A stretch of DNA of 64,000 nucleotides from Steromphala cineraria (GCA_916613615.1 OU744727.1:844593-908592), one strand, 5' to 3'. Shown: positions 34,561 through 46,601, counted from the first letter of the stretch. A program made the numbers and translations. Notes: generated by a model not told the origin, from the sequence alone.

Positions 34561-35039
34561 TTACATATTTACGTTAAGTGGATGAGTGGATGAGGTTTCG
34601 AAAACTAGAATGAATAGAAATAGCTTAATACAATTTGATGTATGAAATACAAAAAACGTTGAGCAAATATATGAAACAGCATTCAGCATTTCAAAGCATT
34701 TAGAACACTTCTTAAACATTACGTAGCAAATTTGAATACAGTTATGTTCAGCAAGTAGCAAAGAGAAATAACCTGAAAATATCAAGCATTAATGTATACA
34801 ATATGGTAACAATGCAATGTACGATATGAAAAACTTCCATTTGTGTTCCTGTGTAACTACATGGGGGTTATCAGAGAGGCAATACACCTCTTTCCAACAT
34901 GGAGGACTGCTACACACTGAACATTAAGGCAGCAGTGAAAAACATGTGCATTTTAGGGTCATGTGACAGGAAAAAGGTATCATGGTATAGAAGTTATTAT
35001 CATTAAATCTGCAAAAGTGGAAAGTGGGGTTTGAACTCA
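34561..35039. other. No gene seen
   Basis: Sequence between the truncated 5' end of the LINE and the LTR-like repeat. Short frames only, without recognisable motifs. Confidence 0.5.
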
Positions 35040-35049
35040 CACCGGCTGG

Positions 35050-35325
35050 GTTGCCAACATACAGGGGAGATAATAATCAACATAAAGATGAAGTAACAGT
35101 TGCACTGTACTATTTAGACAGTGACACATATGAGAATACATGAAATAATTATGCGCAGGAAATATTGAGATTGTAAAAGTAGTATATACAGAGAATGTAA
35201 TTATATGAATTCTGCATTTACACACTCAGCCTCTTAACCCAACCAAGGGTAGCTTAACAAAATACATACAAAAGGCATAATTCAACAAATATACAGAACA
35301 TACCTCACACACCCACCTATGCTGA
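35050..35325 (-). repeat. LTR-like repeat next to BEL/Pao integrase (3' side)
   Basis: The part 35050-35223 recurs at 35945-36090 in the same orientation on the other side of the integrase fragment, including 'CATACAGGGGAGATAATAATC' (partly) and 'GAATGTAATTATATGAATTC'. In minus orientation it directly follows the end of the integrase frame and starts with TGTGTGAGG, as an LTR might. I infer remnants of two LTRs; the boundaries are uncertain. Confidence 0.5.
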
Positions 35326-35944
35326 GCCCGATGGAAAGAGGAGAACTAGTTTGTGATAAGTTCGTCGTAACTCTCCACCCCTTGCTCTCAACATAACATA
35401 TCTGACCATTCAATGTGCATCAACCTCAGTCTGGATAACGCGGCCCATGGACCATGCACTCACACGGCCCATGGACCATGCACTCCTGGGTAAAATATCA
35501 TCATAACTAGAACGATATCATTCAACTGATAGTTTCTTTTGCGAGAATTCCACTTTTGTCTTTGTTGAAGTGACTGAAGGTATGCTTTTTTTCCATCTGG
35601 ACCAAAAGATGTTGGCAATATACTGAATACGCTTCCAACGTTGCCTTGAGTACAGATGGTTTTGCTGAAATGTGCCAGGCGGTGGGATAAAAAGATCAGG
35701 CTTCATCATAAGGAGGTGATTTTGAGTGAGGGGGTCAAGGTCATCAAGATCTCCAGAAACTGTTGTCAGAGGTCTTGAATTCAGGATAACCTCAATTTCA
35801 CACAGTAATGTCCTGTACAACTCGTCATCTAGATATGATCCAAATTCATGAAGCATGGGATTGAGGATGCTAAGAACAGATCTGATCAGTCTCTCCAAAA
35901 CGCCACCCATATGGCTTGCTGATGGGGGATTAAACTTGATATCT
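35326..35944 (-). pseudogene. BEL/Pao retrotransposon integrase C-terminal remnant
   Basis: The minus strand reads 'IKFNPPSASHMGGVLERLIR', 'CEIEVILNSRPLTTVSGD' and 'PLTQNHLLMMKP', then 'QRWKRIQYIANIFWSRWKK'. These are hallmarks of BEL/Pao integrases after the last catalytic Glu region. Downstream of a break at 35518 a further frame gives 'ARGGELRRTYHKLVLLFPS', the usual end of these polyproteins. The rest of the polyprotein (gag, protease, RT, RNase H, zinc finger) is missing. An in-frame 24-bp tandem duplication (35440-35487) doubles the segment SAWSMGRV. It is a dead fragment between two LTR-like repeats. Confidence 0.85.
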
Positions 35945-36090
35945 TGCCAACATACAGGGGAGATAATAATCATCATTAGGGTGAAGTAACAGTTTCACTG
36001 TGCTATGGAATAATTATGCACATGACAATATTGAGATTGTAGAAATAGTATATACAGAGAATGTAATTATATGAATTCTGCATTTTCACT
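35945..36090 (-). repeat. LTR-like repeat next to BEL/Pao integrase (5' side)
   Basis: About 145 bp match 35050-35223, with a roughly 30-bp deletion. It joins the integrase frame directly at 'TTGGCAAGATATCAAG', so the intervening internal sequence is deleted. Confidence 0.55.
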
Positions 36091-36455
36091 AAGTATGGCT
36101 TTTTCTAACAATAAGAGCATGGACTTTCTAAGTCATTTACTTCAAAATTAACAATTAACAATTAAATGCATAAACTATATAATTAGCAAAACCATTAAAG
36201 ATTACCTTCTTATTATGCATTAAAATATCTTATCAGTTACAACTACTCCAGTTACAATCATGATAATACTTTAGGCAAAAATAGTAACAGTTATCACCTA
36301 CCTAGACTTGCTGAACCTCTTATGAACCTGAATTTTAAACATTGAAATTATTAGTACTTAGCAACTTAGCAACATAAAATGAAACCGTTTTGACAAAAAT
36401 TAACTTTGAACACAGAATTGTAATTCAATTAAAATAAACATTTTACTGCATTAAC
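36091..36455. other. No gene seen; AT-rich
   Basis: No coding or repeat structure is recognised in this stretch before the GC-rich minisatellite. Confidence 0.5.
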
Positions 36456-36457
36456 AC

Positions 36458-38896
36458 TCTCGGCCCCCTTGTCCCCTCGGTACCTCTCGGTCCCCTTTCC
36501 CACTCGGTACCTCTCGGTCCCCTTCCCCCATTGGTAATTGGTACCTCTCAGTCCCCTTTCCCCCTCGATACCTCTCGGTCCTTCCCTCCTCGGTACCTCT
36601 CGGTCCCCTTTCCCCCTCGGTACCTCTCGGTCCCTTCCCCCCCTCGGTACCTCTCAGTCCCCTTTCCCCCTCGGTACCTCTTGGTCCCTTTCCCCCTCGG
36701 TACCTCTCCGTCCCCTTCCCCCTTCGGTAGCTCTCCGTCCCCTTCCTCCCTCGCTACGTCTCGGTCCCCTTCCCCCCTCGGTACCTCTCGGCCCCCTTCC
36801 CCCCTCGGTACCTCCCGGTCCCCTTTCCCCCTCGGCACCTCTCGGTCCCATTTCCCACTCGGTACCTCTCGGCCCCCTTTCCCCCTCGGTAGCTCTCGGC
36901 CCCCTTCCCCCCTCGGTACCTCTCGGTCCCCTTCCCCCCTCGGTACCTCTCGGTCCCCTTTCCCACTCGGTACCTCTCGGTCCCCTTTCCCACTCGGTAC
37001 CTCTCGGTCCCCTTTCCCTCTCGGTACCTCTCGGCCCCCTTCCCCCCTCGGTACCTCTCGGCCCCCTTCCCCCCTCGGTACCTCTAGGCACCTTCCCCCC
37101 TCGGTACCTCTAGGCACCTTCCCCCCTCGGTACATCTCGGCTCCTTCCCCCCTCGGTACTTCTCGGCCCCCTCCCCAATCGGTACCTCTCGGCCCCTCCC
37201 CCCTTGGTACCTCTCGGTCCCCTTTCCCCCTCGGTACCTCTCGGTCCCCTTTCCCTCTCGGTACCTCTCGGTCCCCTTTCCCCCTCGGTACCTCTCGGCC
37301 CCCTTTCCCCCTCGGCACCTCTCGGTCCCATTTCCCACACTGTACCTCTCGGCCCCCTTTCCCCCTCGGTAGCTCTCGGCCCCCTTCCCCCTCGGTACCT
37401 CTCGGTCCCCTTCCCCCCTCGATACCTCTAGGCACCTTCCCGTACCTCTCGGTCCCCTTTCCCACTCGGTACCTCTCGGCCCCATTTTCAACTCGGTACC
37501 TCTCGGTCCCCTTTCCCTCTCGGTACCTCTCGGTCCCTTTCCCCCCTCTGTACCTCTCGGTTCCCTCCCCCCTCGGTACCTCTCGGTCCGTTTCACACTC
37601 GGTACCTCCCGGTCCCCTTTCCCCCTCGGCACCTCTCGGTCCCATTTCCCACTCGGTACCTCTCGGCCCCCTTTCCCCCTCGGTAGCTCTCGGCCCCCTT
37701 CCCCCCTCGGTACCTCTCGGTCCCCTTCCCCCCTCGGTACCTCTCGGTCCCCTTTCCCCCTCGGTACCTCTCGGTCCCATTTCCCATTCGGTACCTCTCG
37801 GCCCCCTTTCCCCCTCGGTAGCTCTTGGCCCCCTTCCCCCCTCGGTACCTCTCGGTCCCCTTCCCCCCTCGGTACCTCTAGGCACCTTCCCCCCTCGGTA
37901 CCTCTAGGCACCTTCCCCCATCGGTACTTCTCGGCCCCGTTCCTCCCTCGGTACATCTCGGCTCCTTCCCCCCTCGGTACTTCTCGGCCCCCTCCCCCCT
38001 CGGTACCTCTCGGCCCCTCCCCCCTTGGTACCTTCCCCCCTCGATACCTCTAGGCACTTTTTCCCCTCGGTACATCTCGGCCCCGTTCCTCCCTCGGTAC
38101 ATCTCGGCTCCTTCCCCCCTCGGTACATCTCGGCTCCTTCCCCCCTCGGTACTTCTCGGTCCCCTCCCCAATCGGTACCTCTCGGCCCCTCCCCCCTTGG
38201 TACCTCTCGGTCCCCTTTCCCCCTCGGTACCTCTCGCTCCCCTTTTTACCACTCGGTACCTCTCGGGCCCCTTTCCCTCTCGGTACCTCTCGGTACCTCT
38301 TGGTCCCCTTTCCCCCTCGGTACCTCTCGGCCCCCTTCCCCCCTCGGCACCTCTCGGTCCCATTTCCCACTCGGTACCTCTCGGCCCCCTTTCCTCCTCG
38401 GTAGCTCTCGGCCCCCTTCCCCCTCGGTACCTCTCGGTCCCCTCCCCCCCTCGGTACCTCTCGGTCCCCTTCCCCCCTCGGTACCTCTAGGCACCTTCCC
38501 CCCTCGGTACCTCTCGGTCCCCTTTCCCACTCGGTACCTCTCGGCCCCATTTTCAACTCGGTACCTCTCGGTCCCCTTTCCCTCTCGGTACCTCTCGGTC
38601 CGTTTCACACTCGGTACCTTTCGGCCCCCTTCTCCCTCTCGGTACCTCTCGGTCTCTTCCCACCTCTGTACCTCTCGGTTCCCTTCCCCCCTCTGTACCT
38701 CTCGGTTCCCTTCCCCCCTCTGTACCTCTCGGTCCCTTTACCCCCTCTGTACCTCTCGGTCCCTTTCCCCCCTCTGTACCTCTCAGCCCCTTTCCCCCAT
38801 CGGTACCTCTCGCCCCCCCCCCCCCCCCCCCCCCCCGGTACCTCTCGGCACCTTTCCCCCAACGGTACCTCTCGGTCCCTTTCCCCCCTCGGTACT
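36458..38896. repeat. 2.4-kb minisatellite, about 27-bp GC-rich unit
   Basis: About 90 units of the form CTCGGTACCTCTCGGTCCCC plus TTTCCCC vary mainly in C-run length and at a few positions; higher-order blocks of several units are repeated. The composition is sharply different from the AT-rich surroundings. A pure C run of about 25 lies at 38812-38836. Because the unit is near 27 bp, several frames on both strands stay open for 100-450 codons. They read PLGTSRSPFP-like on the plus strand and Gly-X-Y (GPRGTEGER) on the minus strand. Frames slip where units are 26 or 28 bp. I treat it as non-coding. Confidence 0.95.
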
Positions 38897-39147
38897 TATT
38901 TGATTATTGATACTTTTAGTTCGCTTCTATGTCTATGTTGTTGGTTAATTGTTTTAACCCTTGTGTAGGAATGGTTTAGAAAAGTGTCCTTGCATCAGAT
39001 GTCAGGGCTCTTTTGCCTAAGAGTTCCCGATATCGATAATGGACAGGACACTTGAATGGTTGCCATGGACGACAAAGTCTATGTGGGATGTAACAGCAAA
39101 TTTCACTATTACTATTTTAATGCATTTCTTCATGATATATTTTTAGC
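38897..39147. other. No gene seen
   Basis: Short AT-rich stretch without recognisable features. Confidence 0.4.
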
Positions 39148-39560
39148 TCATCATGTCTAAAAGACCCGATGGGCTTATGGCATGGCATTGCATGGCGTCC
39201 GTCCAACCGTCCATCCGTCCATCAGTAAACTTTTCACAATTTCGACTTCTTCTTCAGAACCAATGACTCTAGAGAGCCGAAATTTGATGTACAGACTCCT
39301 TAGCCAATGAGGATTACAAATTGTATATTTCGTGACCCCATGACCCCAAATGGGGTCAGAGGGGTCAAAACTTTAAAAACTTATTTTCATCTTCTTCTCC
39401 AGTTCCAAAAGGTCTAGAGACTTGAAAGGTGTGAGTAGACTCCTTAGCCAATGGGGATTTTAAATTGCAGATTTCGTGACCCCATGACCCCAAATGAGGT
39501 TACAGGGGTCAACACTTTAAAAGCCTATTTTCATCATCTTCTTCAGTTCCAAAAGGTCTA
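39148..39560 (+). repeat. Mollusc-type dispersed repeat with GTCCGTCC tract
   Basis: It starts 'TTTAGCTCATCATGTCT', passes 'GGCGTCCGTCCAACCGTCCA', then has two tandem units of about 140 bp containing 'GACTCCTTAGCCAATG', 'TTCGTGACCCCATGACCCCA' and 'AAAAGGTCTAGAGA'. This is a frequent dispersed repeat in molluscs. Confidence 0.7.
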
Positions 39561-40540
39561 GAGAGCTGAAAATTCTTGTTTGTATTTTAGGATTAAATTA
39601 TACATTTGACAAATCACATATCTTAAACATAGGGTTTGTAAACTACATGAGAGGAAAGGTGGTGAAGCTAACTTTTACCTGAGAAACTTTAACTTAACAT
39701 GGGAGAAGGAAACAGAACGCAAGTTTTTATAAAGTTCTCTTCATATCTGAAGAATAACATTCTGTTCAACAAAAACTACAAAATTTAATAATATTGTCAC
39801 ATGAACATTATTGTTTTCTATTCACTTCAGTAATTCAATTATACATTTCGCGGGATGAAAAACAAGTCAAAGATTCAGTATAGTTTCCTGTACAGAATCC
39901 CTGCATTGAAATGTAATTATAAAAAAAAACACTCAGGAATTGTTAGAAATAGTGAACTAATCAGGACTGATAATCATTGAAATCCTCGCTCTCGGCCAAA
40001 ACACTGGTAACCTTGATGTACTGATCATGTTACAGATGCAATGGGATACAAACTTGTAAAGTTTAAAGAACTTTAAAGAATTTTAAAGATGTGGTTTAGA
40101 AACGAACCAGTTCTATCGATTCGAAATTTGGATATCGTGACCATGCTTTATCGGAGAATATTTAACTATGGAATTGTAATTTTCTAACATTATTTTATCG
40201 TACTATCAATCTAATGTTGATTATTTTAACAAATCAACACTTTCATATCTTAAATGATCCATACAGATAATTTTGAAATTCCTATAGGGAAGTGGCGCAA
40301 TAGCCTGTTCAGAAGCCTTTTTTCCCGTGAAGCAATCTGAAACATTGTGTGCAGAGGGGAAGACTCGTGGCTCGCATTGTAGTAGAACAATGGAACTAAC
40401 CTCCTTTACAGAATTCATTCATGATGTGAATGGTGATAAAAAAATTTAATGTAGTTTATGAATGTGGAATGCAAATACTAAGTTGAATAACTAAAAAACA
40501 ATTTGTTGCGAAATAAAATCTCTCCCGGTTTTGGCTGAGT
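39561..40540. other. No gene seen
   Basis: AT-rich intergenic sequence. The frame at 40221-40418 has no supporting motif. Confidence 0.45.
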
Positions 40541-41140
40541 TTCCGTCCACGTCTGCGTTAGCGTCCCGTTACGAAACTACTTGACCACTCTTCACCAAAT
40601 TTGGTATACATCCTCTCTATATCATGTAGATATGCTTTTTGGGGGTTTCAAGTGCTTTCAATTATTTTGTTTTGTTTTCATGTTAACAGTTTGGACTTTG
40701 TCATTTTGAAGGGTTGGGTTAGTTTCGGAAGCATAACTCTGAAACTACTTGACCACTCTTCACAAAATTTGGTATACATCCTCTCCATATCATGTACATG
40801 TAGAATGGCCTTTTTGGGGTTTTAAGTGCTTTTCAATTTGTTTGGTTTTGTTTCCATGTCAACAGTTTGGACTTTGTCATTTTGAAGGGTTGGATTAGTT
40901 TCCAGAGCTAAAGACTGCAACTACATGATCAATCTGCACCAAATTTGGTGTACATCCTCTCCATATCATGTAGATGTGCCTTTTAGAGGTTTCAACTTCT
41001 TTTAAATCATGTATTGTTTGGTTTCCATGGCAACAGTTTGGACTTTGTCATTTTGAAGTGTTGGGTTAGTTTTCATGACAACCTGCGTAGATTTTCATAT
41101 TGAGCTAAAATGGTGTGAATTGGCTGAACATTCTCTTTCA
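40541..41140 (+). repeat. Tandem repeat array, 3 units of about 155 bp
   Basis: Units run 'CTTGACCACTCTTCACCAAA', 'TTTGGTATACATCCTCTC', 'TTTGGGGTTTCAAGTGCTTT' (variants) and 'GTTTGGACTTTGTCATTTTG'. The unit resembles that of the array at 52230-52960, sharing 'GCATAACTC(T)...AAACT', 'AAATTTGGTAT', 'GGGGTTTCA' and 'TTTGGACTTTGTC'. Confidence 0.8.
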
Positions 41141-41319
41141 AGTTTCCAAGAGTAACTGTTGAGCTGTTGAGCCCCCAGGCAATAACCTAAGTTTTCAAAT
41201 TGGTAAATAAGTTAAAGACTTTGCTACTCTAAACTAAAATTTACTTATTGATAATTTATAAATGAGAAGTAACTTTTTATGCTTATTTGAACATTTATTT
41301 GAGTGATACGTAATTATAT

Positions 41320-41900
41320 TTTCACTGAAAAACTTTTAAAAATCCAGTTACACATTGTGTCCGGCTCAGAATTTAGCTATTCAATCTTTCCATTCATTGT
41401 ATTGACATTTTTAGTCAGACACATGACGGAAAAACTATTTATCCGATCGATTTCAAATTTTGCACATGTCGTCCATCCTACAAAGAGGGGTACAGTGCAA
41501 AAACACTAATTTTGTTAATTCTTATTTTTTTTACGGATTGTTATTTGTACTTAATAATTTTCAACCAGAATATGTCCGACCTATTATGAAAAAGTATTCA
41601 TCCAATTAATTTCAAGCTTTGCATATGTCCTTTACCCAACTAGCTTGGGTGCTATTTCAAATTCTAAATGAATTTCCATATTTTATACTTAATCTTTTTT
41701 TATTATCAGAATTTGTTCGACCAATTGCAGGAAGCTCTTCATCTGATTCATTTATAAATTTTACACATGTCTTCTATCATACTAGGAGGGATACAGTGCC
41801 AAATTCAGGCAAAATGTTTTATTTGTGACCTTTTTTCAATGTTATGTACTAGGTCTGACCAATTGCCTCCAATTATTTTTCAATTCCTTTTAAGAGGGAT
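41320..41900 (+). repeat. Degenerate tandem repeat, about 150-bp unit
   Basis: Three to four degraded units share a 'TCAGAATTT', 'GACCTATT' or 'GACCAATTG', 'ATTTCAAATTTTGCACATGTC' and 'GGGTACAGTGC' order. No gene is seen. Confidence 0.55.
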
Positions 41901-42101
41901 AAACATGTGTAAGAGACATTTATTAATGGTCTCGATAATGAGATGTCTCAGCTATTTCAATCTTGTTAATATACTAACTGAACCAACATCTATTGGTTAT
42001 GATTATAAAACTTGAACGGAATATTATCATCTTTTAATGGTGAAATTCACTAGACTTATTCATGTTATTTTGATTTCAACAGTGCTGGCAATTACATCAC
42101 A

Positions 42102-43569
42102 ATGGAATCAGACACAGACGATGACATGAACTTTGATGAAGTGATTCTTGACAATGAAGATGACATGAACTTTGATGAAGTGATTCTTGACAATGAAGAT
42201 GACAATGAAGATGACAGTGAAGATGACAGTTCCGATTCTCCGTCTCAATCCGGTTCTGATGACTCATCACAACTTCCTGAACCAGCAACTACAAGCCAAG
42301 ACTCCACGAACAGTCCCAACCCAGGAACATCAAGTTCGTGTCAAGATGTAACAACTTCTAACTATGAAAATGATTCCAATTCTCCGTCTCAATCTTGTTC
42401 TGATGCCTCGTCAGAACCTCCTGAACCAGCAACTACAAGCCCAGACTCCACGAACAGTCCCAACCCAGGAACATCAAGTTCGTGTCAAGATGTAACAACT
42501 TCTAACTATGAAAATGATTCCAATTCTCCGTCTCAATCTTGTTCTGATGCCTCGTCAGAACTTCCTGAACCAGCAACTTCAAGCCCAGACTCCACGAACA
42601 GTCCCAATCCAGGAATATCAAGTTCGTGTCAGGTTGCAACTACTACACACAGAAAACGGGCTCTTCATATATCAACAAGATCTGATCACGGAACGTTGAC
42701 TTCAAAAGCAAATTCCAGAGTACAAACTCTGATCGCCAGGTTTGAATCAACCTCCTCTGTTCAAGCAAAAACAATTTCCCCTTCCAATGTGACAAATGCC
42801 CTCCAAGAATTGACAACTTCGGATCAACGTGAGCCGTTTCCACACAAAAACATCAATATCTCCCATCAAGATGCGACAAAGTCCCACCAAAATGTGGCAA
42901 CTTCCCCTAAAGATGTTATAATGTCCCGTCAAGATGTGACAACTTCCAGCCAAGATGTGACAACTTCCAGTCAAGATGTGACAATTTCCAGTCAAGATGT
43001 GACAACTTCCAGCCAAGATGTCATAACTTCCAGTCAAAATGTGACAACTTCCAGTCAAGATGTGACAATTTCCAGTCAAGATGTGACAACTTCCAGCCAA
43101 GATGTCATAACTTCCAGTCAAAATGTGACAACTTCCAGTCAAAATGTGACAACTTCCAGTCAAGATGTGACAACTTCCAGCCAAGATGTGACAACTTCCA
43201 GCCAAGATGTGACAACTTCCCATCAAGATATCAAAACCTCGCTTCAAGATGTATCAATTTCCCATCAAGATGTGACAACTTCCCCTAAAGATGTGACACC
43301 TTCCCCTAAAGATGTGACAACTGCCCATGACTATGTGCCAACTTCTGATCACAGTGTTACAATATTGAACAAAGATGTGGCAACTTCCAAACAAGATGAC
43401 ACATATTTCGACAAAGCAATGACAACTTCCCAAAGTGAGATGACAACTACTTCCGTGCAGCAAGCACCAGGTTCGAGCCTCGTTGCTGTTGGTTCTGGAC
43501 CCATTTTTCTCCGTCCTGTTGGGGGTTCTGTCTCCACCTGCACAGGACATGTCTCACGACACGCTTCAG
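42102..43569 (+). CDS. Exon 1: acidic, Ser/Thr-rich repetitive N-terminal region
   Basis: A splice acceptor (TTTGATTTCAACAG, ending 42082) precedes ATG at 42102. The frame is also open between 42083 and the ATG, so an upstream coding exon is possible. The 489 residues begin with a duplicated 'MNFDEVILDNEDD' acidic block, followed by about three repeats of 48 aa (SPSQSxSDxSSxxPEPATTS...SSSCQDVTTSNYEN). About 15 heptads of TTSSQDV follow (21-bp DNA unit, roughly 42840-43330). The region is predicted disordered, with many possible phosphorylation sites and no enzymatic domain. Two ends are possible: the donor at 43569 (CAG|gttcga, not a strong donor) or the in-frame TAA at 43587. The clean phase-1 join to exon 2 favours splicing. 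Confidence 0.6.
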
Positions 43570-44029
43570 GTTCGAATCTTACACGTTAAATGTAGATGTA
43601 GAAAGTTTTTTGGTTATATCATTTGGTCATGATAAAGTAGAAAATTACACGTTAGGAGTGTAAAATTAGACTAAGCCATAGACTTATCGTGATAGGTTCC
43701 AATCTTTCATATTAAATGTAGTTAAAGGTATTTAGTGAGTTCTTTTGGTTATGATATGTTATATGTCAATGATGTAGAATGTCACATTTAAAAAGAAAAT
43801 CAAAAGCATTATAGGTCCAATATCTTTAATTGCCTTCAAGTCACGTTTGTTAAAAAGTTACCACATTTTCTTTTATGAATAAAAAGTGGTCAGGATATTG
43901 AACTAACTATTATTGATAAGGTTTCTTTAGTATACAATCCTGAATTAATTGTTCATGGGATACGAGATAAAATTTATTAACAACTTGTATTTGGCCATGG
44001 TTCTATATAATGGTAATGATATTTTCCAG

Positions 44030-44131
44030 GTAATGAAGTTCTCGAGCTGGTCGGTGCTTTAATGGAAGAGGCTGGGAAGTCAGACTATGGGTGTGCAGTG
44101 GAGAGAAGGGAAGAGAGAAGCAATAAAGAAG
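44030..44131 (+). CDS. Exon 2: 34-codon linker exon
   Basis: The acceptor ATTTTCCAG ends at 44029 and the donor G|GTAGGC follows 44131. In the frame set by exon 1 it reads GNEVLELVGALMEEAG and continues to 'EERSNKE'. The length of 102 nt keeps phase 1 on both sides. The peptide looks helical and charged; no domain is recognised. Confidence 0.5.
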
Positions 44132-44599
44132 GTAGGCACGATTGTAAACAGATAAACATACATACACAATAATATCAACTTGTAGCTTGGATGAATCAAT
44201 GATCAGCCAGATATCTACTACAATCACATATGTATCTTTATATAAAACCGCAAAGATCCAGTCAGCAGTCACAAGGCAGAGGCAAAAGCAGATGTAGTTA
44301 ATGTTTAATCTTTCCACTGATCTTGAATATATTTTGATATTGATTGATGATAAATATTAACCATTAATATAAATATTAACCATATTATTATATTTCTAGT
44401 AGAAACAAATTTATTCCAAAATATTATCATCACTATCCTACCCGCGAAAAACTACAGCAACTTATGTCTTCAAAAGATATTTACGTATTGAAAGGACTGG
44501 CATTGTATTTGAAAAGAAACCTATTTGTAAAATGATTTTCATATTTTCCCATATTTTGATGTTGTAGAAGCCATTATATTTAGCATTTACTGTCAAATT

Positions 44600-44724
44600 A
44601 TATAGCCATGTTATTGTTGTTGCACTCCACATACAAAACAATGAATTTCAACAAAATTGTACTCTGGGCCATGAGGCCTCCAATACCGAATAAAGACTTT
44701 GACTTTGACTTTGACTTTGAAATA
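44600..44724 (+). mobile_element. LINE 3' tail with (GACTTT)n
   Basis: 'GGCCTCCAATACCGAATAAA' is followed by four 'GACTTT' units at 44695-44720. This is the 3' end form of invertebrate LINEs with hexamer tails, comparable to the (GAACTT)n tail at 31260. It lies in intron 2, directly left of the piggyBac target site. Confidence 0.65.
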
Positions 44725-44728
44725 TTAA

Positions 44729-45050
44729 CCCTTACGATGCGGCTAGATATTTTTGCTCAACTAGCCCCCGTGGCGACATTGTTTTGTCCGGTGCCAGCCA
44801 CCGTTATATCCTGATTGCACCGCCCACTGAATATGTTTATGTAGCGAGTCCCGGGTCTTTTACAACAATTGGTGTATCTATTTCGCGGATCCCGGATTTT
44901 TATTTAGAGCCTTGTAAAATGTTTATTTATGCACACACAATAATTCTTTTTACATGGACTTCTAGATACACTGTGCCTCTTTATAAATATATAAAAAAAC
45001 ATTACGATGCGCCTCATATTTTTTTTCCCACAGTCATCAAAAGAAAGTCT
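44729..45050. other. Left terminal region of piggyBac element
   Basis: Terminal repeat followed by about 300 bp of unique sequence ('GCTCAACTAGCCCCCGTGGC' and onward) before the tandem array. It probably includes transposase-binding subterminal sites, but I cannot identify them individually. Confidence 0.5.
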
Positions 45051-46330
45051 TTAATTCCGCTTGCCGCTTCTTTATATTTGTGCGCGCATAGACATATGAC
45101 ATGGAAAAAAAGACAATTCTTTTCTCTACAAGTTGATATAAAAATTATAAAAATATCTCTAATGGTTCGTGAGATATGAGTGCCGCAAGATGCGCGAGTT
45201 AAATACAAGTTCAATTAGCGAACGCCGGCGGGCAAGTAGCGCGTGTGAACGATCACTTATCTTTCGCTTGCCGCTTCTTTATTCCTGTCCGCGCATAGAC
45301 ATATGATACATGGAAAAAAAGACAATTCTTTTCTCTACAAGTTAATATAAAAATTATAAAAATATCTCTAATGGTTCGTGAGATATGAGTGCCGCAAGGT
45401 GCGCGAGTTAAATACAATTTCAATTGGCGAACGCCGGAGCGCAAGTAGAGCGCGCACCGCTTCTTCATTGCGCGCATAGACATATGATACATGGAAAAAA
45501 AGACAATTCTTTTCTCTACAAGTTGATATAAAAATTATAAAAATATCTCTAATGGTTCGTGAGATATGAGTGCCGCAAGGTGCGCGAGTTAATACAAGTT
45601 CAATTAGCGAACGCCGCGCAAGTAGCGCGTGTGAACGATCACTTATCTTTCGCTTGCCGCTTCTTTATTCCTGTCCGCGCATAGACATATGATACATGGA
45701 AAAAAAGACAATTATTTTCTCTATAAGTTGATATAAAAATTATAAAAATATCTCTAATGGTTCGTGAGATATGAGTGCCGCAAGATGCGCGAGTTAAATA
45801 CAAGTTCAATTGGCGAACGCCGGAGCGCAACTAGAGCGCGCACCGCTTCTTCATTGCGCGCATAGACATATGATACATGGAAATGAAGACAATTCTTTTC
45901 TCTACAAGTTGATATAAACATTATAAAAATATCTCTAATGGTTCGTGAGATGAGTGCCGCAAGGTGCGCGAGTTAAATACAAGTTCAATTAGCGAACGCC
46001 GGCGCGCAAGTAGCGCGGGTGGACGATGTCATTTATTCCGTGCATCGCTGCCGCTTCTTTATCATTGTGCGCATAGACAAATGATACATTGAAATGAAGA
46101 CAATTTACTCCTCTACAAAATGGAGAAAAAAATTTGAAATTATCTCAAACGTTCCGTGAGATATGAATGCCGCAAGGTGGGTAACCCCAATCATTTTTGA
46201 GAAAAGGTTTGATATTTCCGACAGATAGCGCAGCGCTTGCAGTTTCTTTAGTTTTTCGTGCGCATTTACAAATGACACATTGGACTGAAGCTCGTTCTTC
46301 GCTCTTTACAATGATGTAAATGATTTGATC
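45050..46330 (+). repeat. Left subterminal array of piggyBac, 7 units of about 190-210 bp
   Basis: Each unit runs 'GCCGCTTCTTTAT', 'GCGCGCATAGACATATGATA', 'AAAAAAAGACAATTCTTTTC', 'CTCTAATGGTTCGTGAGATA', 'GTGCCGCAAGGTGCGCGAGT', then 'CGAACGCCGG'. Units start near 45059, 45267, 45465, 45653, 45841, 46047 and 46230; the last two are most diverged. GC-rich and AT-rich halves alternate. Frames in it are not coding. Confidence 0.9.
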
Positions 46331-46601
46331 CCCACCCCCTTCCAAAATTGTATATAGTGCCAAAGAAGGGGTGGGGGTTCATGATGCGGCTTCAGTTGAA
46401 CTTCCACGGACAGCTCACATTGACTTTCTCTGTCTCTGTTACGAATAAAAAAAGAAAAATTTATTTTTATAAATGCTTGTACAATATAATCAACAAATAT
46501 ATAAGCATAACAATAATCACCTTCAAAGGTGCGAATAACAGCCTTTTAGAACCTAACAAGGTCTAGAGTTCAGTCCATACTTCTACTTCTTTTTTCTTTC
46601 T

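Noticed and set aside
34985..35060. Primer binding site or tRNA T-arm ('GGTTTGAACTC') at the LTR-like repeat border
   Set aside because: A TGG and a T-loop-like sequence are present, but the match to any tRNA 3' end could not be shown and the LTR border is uncertain.
36531..38903. Long open frames (up to about 458 codons) on both strands, proline-rich or collagen-like
   Set aside because: They overlap each other in several frames of one minisatellite, shift with unit length, and have no start, splice or domain context. They are explained by the 27-bp period.
42747..43550. Minus-strand frames of about 100-166 codons opposite exon 1
   Set aside because: They are mirror readings of the 21-bp heptad array. 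The plus-strand frame is longer, has splice context and continues into exon 2.
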